A stretch of DNA of 64,000 nt from Pseudomonas prosekii (GTDB lineage Bacteria > Pseudomonadota > Gammaproteobacteria > Pseudomonadales > Pseudomonadaceae): positions 3,463,501 through 3,527,500 of the forward strand of contig NZ_LT629762.1 of assembly GCF_900105155.1 (NCBI RefSeq), in the 5' to 3' direction. Below are positions 41,142 to 50,691 of the stretch, one piece after another. The first letter of the stretch is position 1. Each line of letters begins with the position of its first letter. A program made the translations under genes and the position numbers. The notes beneath the pieces were generated by a model, which ran no database searches, was not told the DNA's origin, and was given only the letters and a program-made list of their open reading frames with translations.

Positions 41142-41966
41142 ATGCTGAGTCCTTATATGTCGCCCATTGAGCGGGTGTGGTTCTACAGTTTGCGGATTCT
41201 CTGCGGCTTGATCCTGCTGTTCCTGATTCTGCCGGTGCTGGTGATTATTCCGCTGTCGTTCAACTCGGGGAGTTTCCTCGTGTATCCGCTGCAAGGCTTT
41301 TCGCTGCAGTGGTATCACGACTTTTTCGCCTCGGCGGAATGGATGCGCGCGCTGAAGAACAGCATCATCGTCGCCCCGGCGGCAACGGTGCTGGCGATGA
41401 TTTTCGGCACGCTGGCGGCGATTGGCCTGACGCGTGGCGACTTCCCCGGCAAGGCGCTAGTGATGGCGCTGGTGATTTCGCCGATGGTGGTGCCGGTGGT
41501 GATCATTGGTGTGGCGAGTTATCTGTTTTTTGCGCCGCTGGGCTTGGGCAACAGCTTCTTCTCGCTGATCGTGGTGCACGCGGTGTTGGGCGTGCCGTTT
41601 GTGATCATTACGGTGTCGGCGACGTTGCAGGGGTTCAACCATAACCTGGTGCGCGCGGCGGCTAGCCTCGGGGCTTCGCCGCTGACGGCGTTTCGTCGGG
41701 TGACCTTGCCGTTGATCGCGCCGGGGGTGATCTCCGGGGCGTTGTTTGCCTTCGCGACCTCGTTCGATGAGGTGGTGGTGACGCTGTTCCTCGCCGGGCC
41801 GGAGCAGGCCACCTTGCCTCGGCAGATGTTCAGCGGCATCCGCGAAAACCTCAGCCCGACCATTGCGGCGGCGGCGACGTTGTTGATCGCCTTCTCGGTG
41901 ATCCTGCTGCTGACCCTGGAATGGCTGCGCGGGCGCAGCGAAAAACTGCGCACCGCGCAGGTCTGA
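41142..41966 (+). CDS. ABC transporter permease (PotC/YdcV-like)
   Basis: 274 residues, six TM helices. The EAA-type cytoplasmic loop near 168-185 (RAAASLGASPLTAFRRVTLP) contacts the ATPase. It starts 12 bp after the first permease. It completes a four-component importer of the polyamine/GABA class. Confidence 0.92.
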   Translation: MLSPYMSPIERVWFYSLRILCGLILLFLILPVLVIIPLSFNSGSFLVYPLQGFSLQWYHDFFASAEWMRALKNSIIVAPAATVLAMIFGTLAAIGLTRGDFPGKALVMALVISPMVVPVVIIGVASYLFFAPLGLGNSFFSLIVVHAVLGVPFVIITVSATLQGFNHNLVRAAASLGASPLTAFRRVTLPLIAPGVISGALFAFATSFDEVVVTLFLAGPEQATLPRQMFSGIRENLSPTIAAAATLLIAFSVILLLTLEWLRGRSEKLRTAQV

Positions 41967-41998
41967 AAAATGTGGGAACGATCGAAAACTCGCCGGAA

Positions 41999-42093
41999 CC
42001 TGTAGGAGCGAGGCTTGCCCGCGAAGACGGCGTGTCAGTCAACATAGATGTTTGATGTGCTGACGCCTTCGCGGGCAAGCCTCGCTCCTACAG
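41999..42093. repeat. REP pair with structured spacer, downstream of the permease genes
   Basis: Arms CTGTAGGAGCGAGGCTTGCC and TTCGCGGGCAAGCCTCGCTC. The spacer (GACGGCGTGTCAGTCAACAT, then GATGTGCTGACGCC) is a close copy of the spacer at 39730-39770. Confidence 0.88.
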
Positions 42094-42193
42094 TTTTAAT
42101 TGCACCTCAATCATTCGCGCCGTGAATAAACGACAAACCCCAATCCCCAGCTACTATTGTGCGCAGCTTCCCCAACGATAAGAGGCTGCGCAG

Positions 42194-43342
42194 ATGAGTC
42201 TTTCCTCTTTCAAAATCGCCCACAAACTGATCACCGGCGCGGCTGCCATCGAGCAACTGGCGGCCGAGCTGACACGTCTCGACATCGATAACCCGCTGAT
42301 CGTCACCGACGCCGCGCTGGTCAAGTCCGGCACGGTCGAACTGGCGCTGGCGCAATTGGGTGATCGCCCTTACGAAATCTTCGACCGCGTATTGCCCGAC
42401 CCGGAAATCGCCATCGTCGAAGACTGCATGCGCGTCTACCGCGAGGGCGGGCATGACGGCTTGATCGGCCTCGGCGGCGGCAGTGCGATCGACATCGCCA
42501 AAAGTGTTGCGGCGTATGCCGGTTACCACGGTGCGCTGGAAGATCTGTTCGGCGTCGATCAAGTGCCGCGCAAAGGCCCGCCGCTGATCGCCATCCCGAC
42601 CACCGCCGGCACCGGTTCCGAAGTCACCAACGTGGCGATCCTCTCCGACAAAGTCGCGCAGTTGAAGAAAGGCATCGTCAGCGACTATCTATTACCGGAC
42701 GTGGCGCTGGTCAGCCCGCAAATGACCCTGACCTGCCCGCGCAGTGTCACCGCCGCCAGTGGCGTCGATGCGTTGGTGCATGCCGTCGAATCATATTTGT
42801 CGCTGAATGCCTCGGCGATTACCGATGCCTTGGCGATTGGCGCGATCAAGTTGATCACCCAGGCGCTGCCCAAGGCCTACGCCAACCCGAACAACCTGCA
42901 AGCGCGTGAAGACATGGCCACCGCCAGCCTGATGGCCGGCATGGCGTTCGGCAATGCCGGGGTCGGCGCGGTGCATGCGCTGGCCTATCCGCTGGGCGGG
43001 CGCTACAACATTGCGCACGGCGTCAGCAATGCTCTGCTGCTGCCGTATGTCATGACCTGGAACAAACTCGCCTGCGTCGAGCGCATGCAAGATATTGCCG
43101 AAGCCATGGGCGTCAAGACGGCGCACCTGAGCGCAACCGATGCCGCAGACCTAGCCGTGGAAGCGATGACGGCGCTGTGCACGGCGGTGGAAATCCCCCA
43201 AGGCTTGCGCAGCTTCGGCGTGCCCGAAGACGCGATCCCGGCCATGGCCGTTGAAGCCGCAGGCATCGAGCGCCTGATGCGCAACAATCCGCGCAAGCTG
43301 AGCGCCGTCGATATCGAGAAGATTTACCGAGCGGCCTACTAG
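42194..43342 (+). CDS. Iron-containing alcohol dehydrogenase
   Basis: A 382-residue group III Fe-ADH. The NAD-binding G-G-G-S-A-I-D near 94-100, the metal ligands in D-A-L-V-H-A-V-E (Asp and His near 194-198), H-A-L-A-Y-P-L-G and H-G-V-S-N are all present, so the enzyme should be active. Its substrate is unknown; relatives oxidise short-chain alcohols, 1,3-propanediol or gamma-hydroxybutyrate. The last is of interest beside a GABA/5-aminovalerate-type importer. It is separate from its neighbours, with its own gaps on both sides. Confidence 0.9.
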   Translation: MSLSSFKIAHKLITGAAAIEQLAAELTRLDIDNPLIVTDAALVKSGTVELALAQLGDRPYEIFDRVLPDPEIAIVEDCMRVYREGGHDGLIGLGGGSAIDIAKSVAAYAGYHGALEDLFGVDQVPRKGPPLIAIPTTAGTGSEVTNVAILSDKVAQLKKGIVSDYLLPDVALVSPQMTLTCPRSVTAASGVDALVHAVESYLSLNASAITDALAIGAIKLITQALPKAYANPNNLQAREDMATASLMAGMAFGNAGVGAVHALAYPLGGRYNIAHGVSNALLLPYVMTWNKLACVERMQDIAEAMGVKTAHLSATDAADLAVEAMTALCTAVEIPQGLRSFGVPEDAIPAMAVEAAGIERLMRNNPRKLSAVDIEKIYRAAY

Positions 43343-43432
43343 ATCGGGTCAATCATCGCGGCCACGGTGCGCGCGTCAAAGCATGAGGTATACAATGCGC
43401 GCCATCGTGATTCTGCTCAAAAAAGGTGCGTC

Positions 43433-44107
43433 ATGCAGCCCTTCGTAATTGCTCCTTCGATTCTCTCCGCCGACTTCGCCCGCCTCGGCGAAGAAGTGGA
43501 CAACGTCCTGGCCGCTGGCGCCGACTTCGTGCACTTCGACGTCATGGACAACCACTACGTGCCCAACCTGACCATCGGCCCGATGGTCTGCGCGGCATTG
43601 CGCAAGTACGGCGTGACCGCGCCGATCGACGCGCACTTGATGGTCAGCCCGGTGGATCGCATCGTCGGTGACTTCATCGAGGCCGGCGCGACCTACATCA
43701 CCTTCCACCCGGAAGCCACGCAACACGTCGATCGCTCGCTGCAACTGATCCGCGAGGGCGGCTGCAAGGCTGGCCTGGTGTTCAACCCGGCGACCCCGCT
43801 GAGCGTGCTCGAATACGTCATGGACAAGGTCGACATGATCTTGCTGATGAGCGTCAACCCAGGCTTCGGTGGCCAGAAATTCATCCCCGGCACCCTCGAC
43901 AAACTGCGTCAGGCGCGGGCGCTGATCGATGCTTCGGGCCGCGACATTCGCCTGGAAATCGACGGCGGTGTCAACGTCAACAACATCCGTGAAATCGCCG
44001 CTGCGGGCGCCGACACCTTTGTCGCCGGCTCGGCGATCTTCAATGCGCCGAACTATCAGGAAGTGATCGAGAAGATGCGTTCCGAACTGGCGCTGGCTCG
44101 TCCATGA
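43433..44107 (+). CDS. rpe: Ribulose-phosphate 3-epimerase
   Basis: A 224-residue TIM-barrel enzyme interconverting ribulose-5-phosphate and xylulose-5-phosphate. The start is the ATG at 43433 after AAAAGGTG; the open frame continues upstream to 43367. Motifs are [17 protein letters not shown] (metal ligands), H-L-M-V, and V-N-P-G-F-G-G-Q. It overlaps gph by 4 bp. Confidence 0.97.
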   Translation: MQPFVIAPSILSADFARLGEEVDNVLAAGADFVHFDVMDNHYVPNLTIGPMVCAALRKYGVTAPIDAHLMVSPVDRIVGDFIEAGATYITFHPEATQHVDRSLQLIREGGCKAGLVFNPATPLSVLEYVMDKVDMILLMSVNPGFGGQKFIPGTLDKLRQARALIDASGRDIRLEIDGGVNVNNIREIAAAGADTFVAGSAIFNAPNYQEVIEKMRSELALARP

Positions 44108-44922
44108 GTGGCTTTGAGCAGCTGTTCCCGGGGCGTCTGCCGCGACTGGTGATGTTCGATCTGGATGGCACGCTGATCGATTCGGTCCCCGACCTCGCGG
44201 TTGCCGTGGATAACATGCTGCTCAAACTCGGCCGCGAACCGGCCGGTCTCGAGTCGGTGCGCCAATGGGTCGGCAACGGCGCGCCGGTGTTGGTGCGCCG
44301 GGCGCTGGCCGGTGGCATCGAGCATTCGGCGGTCGATGATGGCGAGGCGGAGGGCGCGCTGGAGATTTTCATGCAGGCTTATAGCGAAAGCCATGAGCTG
44401 ACCGTGGTCTATCCCGGCGTGCGCGACACCCTGAAATGGCTGCACAAGCAAGGCGTCGAGATGGCGCTGATCACCAACAAACCGGAACGCTTTGTCGCGC
44501 CGTTGCTGGACCAGATGAAGATCGGTCGTTACTTCAAATGGATCATCGGCGGCGACACCCTGCCGCAGAAAAAACCTGACCCGGCCGCGCTGTTCTTCGT
44601 GATGAAAATGGCCAACATCCCCGCGTCGAAATCGTTGTTTGTCGGCGATTCGCGCAGCGATGTGCTGGCGGCGAAAGCGGCGGGGGTCAAGTGCGTGGCG
44701 CTGAGCTACGGCTACAACCACGGCCGGCCGATTGCCGAAGAGTCGCCGGCGCTGGTGATCGACGATCTGCGCAAGCTAATTCCCGGTTGCCTGGATCTGG
44801 CGGCTGGGATAACGTTGCCCGACGCCGATCAACCCCCTTCTGGAAACGCCATCGTGGTGGTCACTCGCAAACTCTGGATGAAAGTCATCAAGGCCCTGGC
44901 CCGCTGGCGTTGGCGCGCCTGA
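44104..44922 (+). CDS. gph: Phosphoglycolate phosphatase
   Basis: A 272-residue HAD hydrolase. Motif [10 protein letters not shown], motif II I-T-N-K, motif III K-K-P-D-P and motif IV G-D-S-R-S-D are intact. It removes 2-phosphoglycolate formed by oxidative DNA damage repair. The last 20 or so residues ([17 protein letters not shown]) are not part of the HAD fold and match the separate trpG leader peptide. This tail therefore probably serves as, or contains, the trpE leader. Confidence 0.95.
   Translation: MSGFEQLFPGRLPRLVMFDLDGTLIDSVPDLAVAVDNMLLKLGREPAGLESVRQWVGNGAPVLVRRALAGGIEHSAVDDGEAEGALEIFMQAYSESHELTVVYPGVRDTLKWLHKQGVEMALITNKPERFVAPLLDQMKIGRYFKWIIGGDTLPQKKPDPAALFFVMKMANIPASKSLFVGDSRSDVLAAKAAGVKCVALSYGYNHGRPIAEESPALVIDDLRKLIPGCLDLAAGITLPDADQPPSGNAIVVVTRKLWMKVIKALARWRWRA
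44878..44922 (+). CDS. trpL: Candidate trpE leader peptide, in frame within the gph 3' end
   Basis: ATG at 44878 opens [14 protein letters not shown], ending with the gph stop 71 bp before trpE. It has two Trp codons spaced by one Arg. The trpG leader shares the same ending, including identical DNA over CCGCTGGCGTTGGCGCGCCT. No clear ribosome site precedes this ATG, so ribosomes finishing gph may do the sensing instead. Attenuation of trpE and trpGDC has been reported for P. putida. Confidence 0.6.
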   Translation: MKVIKALARWRWRA

Positions 44923-44949
44923 CTTGTTCCTGGCCGGTATCCCGGCGCG
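44914..44949 (+). promoter_or_regulatory. Mutually exclusive hairpins in the trpE leader
   Basis: GCCGG-TATC-CCGGC at 44933-44946 competes with CGCGCC (44914-44919) pairing to GGCGCG (44944-44949). The first arm of the alternative pairing lies right after the Trp codons, where a stalled ribosome would mask it. The T run after the hairpin is short (GTTTG), so the terminator is weak or Rho-assisted. Confidence 0.45.
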
Positions 44950-44993
44950 TTTGCATACCTGACCGTTAGACCCTCAAGCCACGAGGCTACCCC

Positions 44994-46475
44994 ATGATCC
45001 GCGAAGAATTCCTGCGTTTGGCCGCTGCCGGCTATAACCGTATCCCGATGGCCTGCGAAACCCTGGCCGACTTCGACACACCGCTGTCGATCTACCTGAA
45101 ACTGGCCGACGAGCCGAATTCCTATCTGCTGGAATCGGTGCAGGGCGGCGAAAAGTGGGGCCGTTATTCGATCATCGGCCTGCCGTGCCGCACGGTGTTG
45201 CGGGTCCACGATCATCAGATCAGCGTGACCCACGACGGCGTCGAGATCGAAAGCCTCGAAGCCGAAGATCCGCTGGCCTTCGTCGAAGAATTCAAAGCCC
45301 GTTACAACGTGCCGACCATCCCCGGCCTGCCGCGCTTCAATGGCGGTCTGGTGGGTTACTTCGGTTATGACTGCGTGCGTTATGTGGAGAAGCGTCTGGG
45401 CAAGTGCCCGAACCCGGACCCGCTGGGCGTGCCGGACATTCTGCTGATGGTTTCTGACGCAGTCGTGGTGTTCGACAACCTGGCCGGCAAGATGCACGCG
45501 ATCGTTCTGGCTGATCCTGCGCAAGCCGATGCTTTCGAACAGGGTCAGGCACGCCTGGAGGAACTGCTGGAGAAACTGCGCCAGCCGATCACTCCGCGTC
45601 GCGGTCTGGACTTCAGCAAACAACAGTCGGCTGATCCGGTGTTCCGCTCGAGTTTCACCCAGGACGATTACGAAAAAGCCGTCGACACCATCAAGGAATA
45701 CATTCTGGCCGGCGACTGCATGCAGGTTGTGCCGTCGCAGCGCATGTCGATCGACTTCAAGGCTGCGCCGATTGATCTGTACCGCGCGCTGCGTTGCTTC
45801 AACCCGACGCCTTATATGTACTTCTTCAACTTCGGTGACTTCCACGTCGTCGGCAGTTCGCCGGAAGTGCTGGTGCGGGTCGAAGACAACCTGATCACCG
45901 TGCGCCCGATTGCCGGCACCCGCCCACGCGGGGCCAACGAAGAGGCGGATGTCGCGCTGGAAAAGGACTTGCTGTCCGACGACAAGGAAATCGCCGAGCA
46001 CTTGATGCTGATCGACCTTGGTCGTAACGACACCGGTCGCGTGTCGGAGATCGGTTCGGTGAAGCTCACCGAGAAGATGGTCATCGAGCGTTATTCCAAC
46101 GTGATGCACATTGTTTCCAACGTCACCGGGCAATTGAAGGCCGGGCTGACGGCGATGGACGCGCTGCGGGCGATTCTGCCGGCGGGCACGTTGTCCGGCG
46201 CGCCGAAGATTCGCGCGATGGAAATCATCGACGAGCTGGAGCCGGTCAAGCGTGGCGTGTATGGCGGGGCGGTGGGTTATTTCGCGTGGAACGGCAACAT
46301 GGACACCGCGATTGCGATCCGCACGGCGGTGATCAAGGACGGCGAACTGCACGTGCAGGCCGGTGGCGGCATCGTCGCCGACTCGGTGCCGGCGCTGGAA
46401 TGGGAAGAAACCCTGAACAAACGCCGCGCGATGTTCCGTGCTGTAGCGCTGGCTGAGCAAACCCCGGACACCTGA
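44994..46475 (+). CDS. trpE: Anthranilate synthase component I
   Basis: A 493-residue chorismate-using enzyme that makes anthranilate with ammonia from TrpG. The feedback-site region (E-S, near 40) and C-terminal chorismate-binding core ([44 protein letters not shown]) are intact. It is separated from trpGDC by estA and is preceded by the leader within gph. Confidence 0.97.
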   Translation: MIREEFLRLAAAGYNRIPMACETLADFDTPLSIYLKLADEPNSYLLESVQGGEKWGRYSIIGLPCRTVLRVHDHQISVTHDGVEIESLEAEDPLAFVEEFKARYNVPTIPGLPRFNGGLVGYFGYDCVRYVEKRLGKCPNPDPLGVPDILLMVSDAVVVFDNLAGKMHAIVLADPAQADAFEQGQARLEELLEKLRQPITPRRGLDFSKQQSADPVFRSSFTQDDYEKAVDTIKEYILAGDCMQVVPSQRMSIDFKAAPIDLYRALRCFNPTPYMYFFNFGDFHVVGSSPEVLVRVEDNLITVRPIAGTRPRGANEEADVALEKDLLSDDKEIAEHLMLIDLGRNDTGRVSEIGSVKLTEKMVIERYSNVMHIVSNVTGQLKAGLTAMDALRAILPAGTLSGAPKIRAMEIIDELEPVKRGVYGGAVGYFAWNGNMDTAIAIRTAVIKDGELHVQAGGGIVADSVPALEWEETLNKRRAMFRAVALAEQTPDT

Positions 46476-46507
46476 GTAAACACAAATCCCTTGTGGGAGT
46501 GAGCTTT

Positions 46508-46626
46508 TGTGGCGAGGGGGCTTGCCCCCGTCGGGTCGCGAAGCGGCCCCCAGCATTCTTCCAGATTTATCTAGTCGTCTGGATTGGACTGCTGCGTAGC
46601 CGAACGGGGGCAAGCCCCCTCGCCAC
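46508..46626. repeat. Inverted repeat pair (TGTGGCGAGGGGGCTTGCCCCC type)
   Basis: TGGCGAGGGGGCTTGCCCCC and its inverse GGGGGCAAGCCCCCTCGCCA are separated by about 75 bp. This is a different REP family from the others in the window. It lies after trpE. Confidence 0.85.
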
Positions 46627-46664
46627 GACAGGCTACCTCGCCACAACATGTGTGTTGATCAGCC

Positions 46665-46706
46665 ATAAAAAAACGCGGCGCCTGTGAGGGCGCCGCGTTT
46701 TTTATG
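46665..46706. terminator. Bidirectional terminator between trpE and estA
   Basis: AAACGCGGCGCC-TGTGAG-GGCGCCGCGTTT with A and T runs on either side; a 12-bp perfect stem serving two convergent genes. Confidence 0.9.
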
Positions 46707-46723
46707 GGCGGCTGTTTACCGGA

Positions 46724-48634
46724 TCAGAAATCCAGACTTACCCCAACATTGACGCCTTGCTGAGTAAAGTCATCGTCCTTGCGAATGTCATAACTCGCCC
46801 GCAACGCCAAATCCTTGGTCAGGTTATGGCTCACGCCCAGATTCAACCGGTTCAAATTGGACTGCGGGGTGTAACCGGCCAACGTGTAGCGATTGTTCGG
46901 CAGGCTGTTGAGGTTCATCGTTACGTCTTGCGCGTCGTCGTTGTACTCACGCTCGTGGGCCAGTTCGCCGAACACCTGGGTTTGCGCAGTGATCTGGTAT
47001 TTGCCTTGGATGCCCACGCCCAGACGCCGGGAAATGCGTGACTGATCATCGAAAGTCAGCGCCGTCGAGTTGGCGCCGTTCTCCGAATATCCATCGACTT
47101 CAACCTTGGCGAAATCCGCGCTCACGAACGGCGACAAGTGCCACGGGCTGCTCGCCAGTGGCGCGATGTCGTAACCGACGCGACCGCTGATGGCGACCAC
47201 ATAACCGTCGGTATCACCTTTCTCCGCGCGCTCATTCACGCCCAACTGGAATTTGCGCTTGAGGCTGTCGTAGTCCAGATGCCCGGCGGTCAACGCCGCG
47301 TCACCCCACCAGCGATTCTGCTGATATTGCGCAAACGCGGTGCCCAGGTAGGTGTTGAGCTTGTAGTCGGAATCGTGGTCGCCGGCCTCAAGTTTCTGAT
47401 TGTAGAAACCCGCCGCCAGACCTACGCGCCAAGCGTCGTTGAGACGGTAACTGCCACCGATGTTGAGGTTGTAACCATTGCCGTCAGCACTGGCGCCGCT
47501 GCGTTGGCTGTCGAAATCCTGATGCTGGCCACCGCCGGCAACAATCGCCCGCCATTGGCCAACGCCTTGCCAGTTTTCCCAATCAGCCAGCCACTGGTTG
47601 CGCAGCGCATCCTGATGCGAGCGCAAAGTGCCTTGGGCCATTTCCGGCAGCAGCGTCGCTTCCCATGGCGCCGCCAGCAGCGAATAGGCGTAATCGGCGA
47701 TCAGCCGCTGCCCGGCTTCGGTCGGGTGGACTGCGTCGTTGTAAATCAGCTTGGTCGGATCCGGCGTCAGGCCGTTGATGCCATATTGCGGGTTGGCCAG
47801 GCAACCGCTGCCGCTGAAGCAGGTCGCGCTGAGGTTCTGGTCAGTGGCCAAACCGAACTGGCCGGGATTGGCGAACGTCTCTTTGAGCAGCACCGGAATG
47901 TTCAGCGGAATGATGTTGGCGTTGACGCTTTGCAACTGGCTGACCAGTTCAGTGTTGAACTGGTTGCTGAGCTGCGAGGTGAACGATTGCAGCGGCGAAC
48001 CATTGAAGGCCGGGGTGAACCCGATGTCCGGCAGCAGCCAGACCATGATGTAACGCGCGCCGGCCTGTTGCAGGGTTTGCACGCTGCTGACCAGACGATC
48101 CGCAGCGGCGCTGGCCTGCGGCAGACTGGTGACCCGGCCCTGAAGGAAATCGTTGCCGCCGCCCGACAGGTAATACAACGCGTTCGGGTCGGCGCGGAAG
48201 TTGTTCGACGGCAGGTAACCGGCGCGCGTGCGTTCGCCGGTGGCGGAGGTGCTGGTGATCGAATCGAGAATCTGGTCGGTGCGATAACCGCCGACCGCCC
48301 AGTTGTTGCCATCGGCCAGGCCTTGGTTGGCGCGTACTGCGGAGGATGACGAGGCGGTCTGATCCGCCGAGAAACCCAGTTTGCCGCCGAGAATTTGCGT
48401 GGAATTGAGCGAGCGCACTTCACCGCTGCCATCCAGATACACCGGGCCAATGCGGTTGGTGTAACGCTGGGTCGAGCCGGCAGGGCCGCCGGTGTCGGCA
48501 AACGTCCCGGCGTCGTTCAGGCTGTCGCCGAACACCACAAAGTTCGAATAAGGGGAGGGCGCCGCATACGCTTGGGCGCAAGCCATGGCGAGCAGGCAAC
48601 TGGCGAGCGGTACAAACAACGTCTGTTTGATCAT
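46724..48634 (-). CDS. estA: Outer-membrane GDSL esterase, autotransporter (EstA)
   Basis: 636 residues from the ATG at 48634 (GGA 9 bp upstream), with a signal peptide ([17 protein letters not shown]). The passenger is a GDSL lipase: block [10 protein letters not shown], oxyanion region G-G-G-N-D-F, and block [12 protein letters not shown]-terminal autotransporter barrel of about 270 residues ends in a typical terminal Phe. In P. aeruginosa EstA stays on the cell surface and affects rhamnolipid production and motility. There it is elsewhere on the chromosome; here it occupies the trpE-trpG interval. Confidence 0.95.
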   Translation of the reverse strand: MIKQTLFVPLASCLLAMACAQAYAAPSPYSNFVVFGDSLNDAGTFADTGGPAGSTQRYTNRIGPVYLDGSGEVRSLNSTQILGGKLGFSADQTASSSSAVRANQGLADGNNWAVGGYRTDQILDSITSTSATGERTRAGYLPSNNFRADPNALYYLSGGGNDFLQGRVTSLPQASAAADRLVSSVQTLQQAGARYIMVWLLPDIGFTPAFNGSPLQSFTSQLSNQFNTELVSQLQSVNANIIPLNIPVLLKETFANPGQFGLATDQNLSATCFSGSGCLANPQYGINGLTPDPTKLIYNDAVHPTEAGQRLIADYAYSLLAAPWEATLLPEMAQGTLRSHQDALRNQWLADWENWQGVGQWRAIVAGGGQHQDFDSQRSGASADGNGYNLNIGGSYRLNDAWRVGLAAGFYNQKLEAGDHDSDYKLNTYLGTAFAQYQQNRWWGDAALTAGHLDYDSLKRKFQLGVNERAEKGDTDGYVVAISGRVGYDIAPLASSPWHLSPFVSADFAKVEVDGYSENGANSTALTFDDQSRISRRLGVGIQGKYQITAQTQVFGELAHEREYNDDAQDVTMNLNSLPNNRYTLAGYTPQSNLNRLNLGVSHNLTKDLALRASYDIRKDDDFTQQGVNVGVSLDF

Positions 48635-48790
48635 GTGCAAGTCCGTTTATTTATTGTTGTAGTGAACGAAACGACAGTACCAAAAACTTCCGGCCTTTTG
48701 CCATCTGTCGTGCAGCGCTGATTTGTTTCGCCACCCTTGGCGTGTGCCATATTGCACGCTCTGCCCAGCTAAGTTACTGTGCCGAGACGT

Positions 48791-48877
48791 ATGAATGAGA
48801 CCTTTCCCGTGTTGATCATCAGCAAACTCCTGGATCAAGTCATCAAGGCACACGCCCGCTGGCGTTGGCGCGCCTGA
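48791..48877 (+). CDS. trpL: Candidate trpGDC leader peptide
   Basis: A 28-codon open frame, M-N-E-T-F-P-V-L-I-I-S-K-L-L-D at its start and V-I-K-A-H-A-R-W-R-W-R-A at its end, ends 161 bp before trpG. GAG lies 4 bp before the ATG. The tandem Trp codons and the shared C-terminus with the gph/trpE leader identify it as a regulatory leader. A start at a later GTG is also possible. Confidence 0.65.
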   Translation: MNETFPVLIISKLLDQVIKAHARWRWRA

Positions 48878-48885
48878 ATTCTTTT

Positions 48886-48900
48886 GCCGGCCTCGCCGGA
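48886..48900 (+). promoter_or_regulatory. Hairpin after the trpGDC leader peptide
   Basis: CCGGC-CTC-GCCGG at 48887-48899 begins 10 bp after the leader stop, in the same position as the hairpin after the trpE leader. The poly-T tract is lacking, but CTTCTTTAAC follows at 48915. Confidence 0.4.
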
Positions 48901-49038
48901 CCTGTACCGCTTCGCCTTCTTTAACTGTTTGAATTGCCGCTTGGCTGGCGCACTCCAGCACCAGACAAAGCGCAGCGCGCTGCGGGCAATCATTCGAAGG
49001 CTGTCTTAAAAGTCAGTGAATTCAAGAGGTTCTTCGCC

Positions 49039-49632
49039 ATGTTGCTGATGATCGATAACTACGACTCTTTTACTTACAACGTTGTGCAATACCTCGGTGA
49101 GCTGGGCTCCCAGGTCAAAGTCGTGCGCAACGATGAACTCACCATTGCCGAAATCGAAGCCCTCAACCCTGAGCGCATCGTCGTTTCCCCCGGTCCTTGC
49201 ACGCCGACCGAAGCCGGCATCTCCATCGAAGCGATCAAGCACTTCGCCGGCAAACTGCCGATCCTCGGCGTGTGCCTCGGTCACCAGTCGATCGGCCAAG
49301 CCTTTGGCGGCGACGTGGTCCGCGCCCGTCAGGTCATGCACGGTAAGACTAGTCCGGTATTCCATGAGGACAAGGGTGTATTCGCAGGCTTGAATCATCC
49401 GCTGACGGTTACCCGCTACCACTCTCTGATCGTCAAGCACGACACTCTGCCCGATTGCCTCGAACTGACTGCCTGGACCCAACTCGAAGACGGTTCGGTC
49501 GACGAGATCATGGGCCTGCGCCACAAGACGCTGAACATCGAAGGTGTGCAATTTCACCCGGAATCAATCCTCACCGAGCAGGGCCACGAGCTGTTCGCAA
49601 ACTTCCTCAAACAAACCGGCGGCACGCGCTAA
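49039..49632 (+). CDS. trpG: Anthranilate synthase component II (glutamine amidotransferase)
   Basis: 197 residues from the ATG at 49039 (AGAGG 9 bp upstream), giving [14 protein letters not shown]. The class I amidotransferase Cys is in G-V-C-L-G-H-Q-S near 78-85, and the His/Glu pair is in Q-F-H-P-E-S. It supplies ammonia to TrpE. It starts the trpGDC operon, 9 bp before trpD. Confidence 0.97.
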   Translation: MLLMIDNYDSFTYNVVQYLGELGSQVKVVRNDELTIAEIEALNPERIVVSPGPCTPTEAGISIEAIKHFAGKLPILGVCLGHQSIGQAFGGDVVRARQVMHGKTSPVFHEDKGVFAGLNHPLTVTRYHSLIVKHDTLPDCLELTAWTQLEDGSVDEIMGLRHKTLNIEGVQFHPESILTEQGHELFANFLKQTGGTR

Positions 49633-49641
49633 GGACTTTTC

Positions 49642-50691
49642 ATGAACATCAAGACAGCCCTGAGCCGTATCGTCGATCACCTCGACCTCAGCACCGATGA
49701 AATGCGCGACGTGATGCGCGAAATCATGACCGGGCAATGCACCGACGCGCAGGTTGGCGCGTTCATGATGGCCATGCGCATGAAGAGCGAAAGCATCGAC
49801 GAGATCGTCGGCGCGGTGTCGGTCATGCGTGAGCTGGCGGACAAAGTCGAACTCAAGACCCTCGACGGCGTCGTCGATGTGGTCGGCACCGGCGGTGACG
49901 GTGCGAACATTTTCAACGTGTCGACCGCTTCTTCCTTCGTCGTCGCGGCAGCCGGTTGCACGGTGGCCAAGCACGGTAACCGTGCGGTTTCGGGCAAAAG
50001 TGGCAGTGCCGATTTGCTCGAAGCCGCCGGGATCTACCTGAACCTGACGCCGGTGCAGGTCGCGCGTTGCATCGATAACGTCGGCATCGGTTTCATGTTT
50101 GCCCAGACTCACCACAGCGCGATGAAGTACGCCGCCGGTCCGCGCAAGGACTTGGGCCTGCGCACCCTGTTCAACATGCTCGGCCCGCTTACGAATCCGG
50201 CCGGCGTGAAACATCAGGTGGTCGGCGTGTTCAACCCGGCGCTGTGCCGGCCATTGGCCGAAGTCTTGCAGCGCATGGGCAGCAAACATGTGTTGGTGGT
50301 GCATTCGAAGGATGGCCTCGACGAATTCAGCCTCGCCGCACCGACCTTTGTCGCTGAGTTGAAGAACGACCAGATCACCGAATATTGGGTCGAACCGGAA
50401 GACCTCGGCATGAAGAGCCAGAGCCTGCACGGTCTGTCGGTCGAAAGCCCGGCCGCTTCACTGGAATTGATCCGCGATGCCTTGGGCAAACGCAAGACCG
50501 AGAACGGCCAGAAAGCCGCCGAGATGATTGTGCTCAATGCCGGTGCCGCGCTGTATGCCGCGGACCACGCAAGCAGTTTGAAAGAGGGCGTTGCCCTGGC
50601 GCACGACGCGCTGCACACCGGCCTCGCTCGGGAGAAACTCGAGGAGCTGGGTGCGTTTACCGCGGTATTTCGAGTGGAGAATGAGGGATGA
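49642..50691 (+). CDS. trpD: Anthranilate phosphoribosyltransferase
   Basis: A 349-residue enzyme joining anthranilate and PRPP. The PRPP-binding G-T-G-G-D-G near 83-88, N-V-S-T-A, and [15 protein letters not shown] are intact. Its stop overlaps the trpC start by 4 bp. Confidence 0.97.
   Translation: MNIKTALSRIVDHLDLSTDEMRDVMREIMTGQCTDAQVGAFMMAMRMKSESIDEIVGAVSVMRELADKVELKTLDGVVDVVGTGGDGANIFNVSTASSFVVAAAGCTVAKHGNRAVSGKSGSADLLEAAGIYLNLTPVQVARCIDNVGIGFMFAQTHHSAMKYAAGPRKDLGLRTLFNMLGPLTNPAGVKHQVVGVFNPALCRPLAEVLQRMGSKHVLVVHSKDGLDEFSLAAPTFVAELKNDQITEYWVEPEDLGMKSQSLHGLSVESPAASLELIRDALGKRKTENGQKAAEMIVLNAGAALYAADHASSLKEGVALAHDALHTGLAREKLEELGAFTAVFRVENEG

Noticed and set aside
43367..43432. Longer N-terminus for rpe
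   Set aside because: The extra 22 codons have no ribosome site and are absent from the conserved RPE start (M-Q-P-F-V-I-A-P-S).
46476..49038. Pyocin/tailocin or prophage between trpE and trpG
   Set aside because: This is a known tailocin location in P. aeruginosa, but only estA and the trp leader are present here; no tail, lysis or regulator genes.
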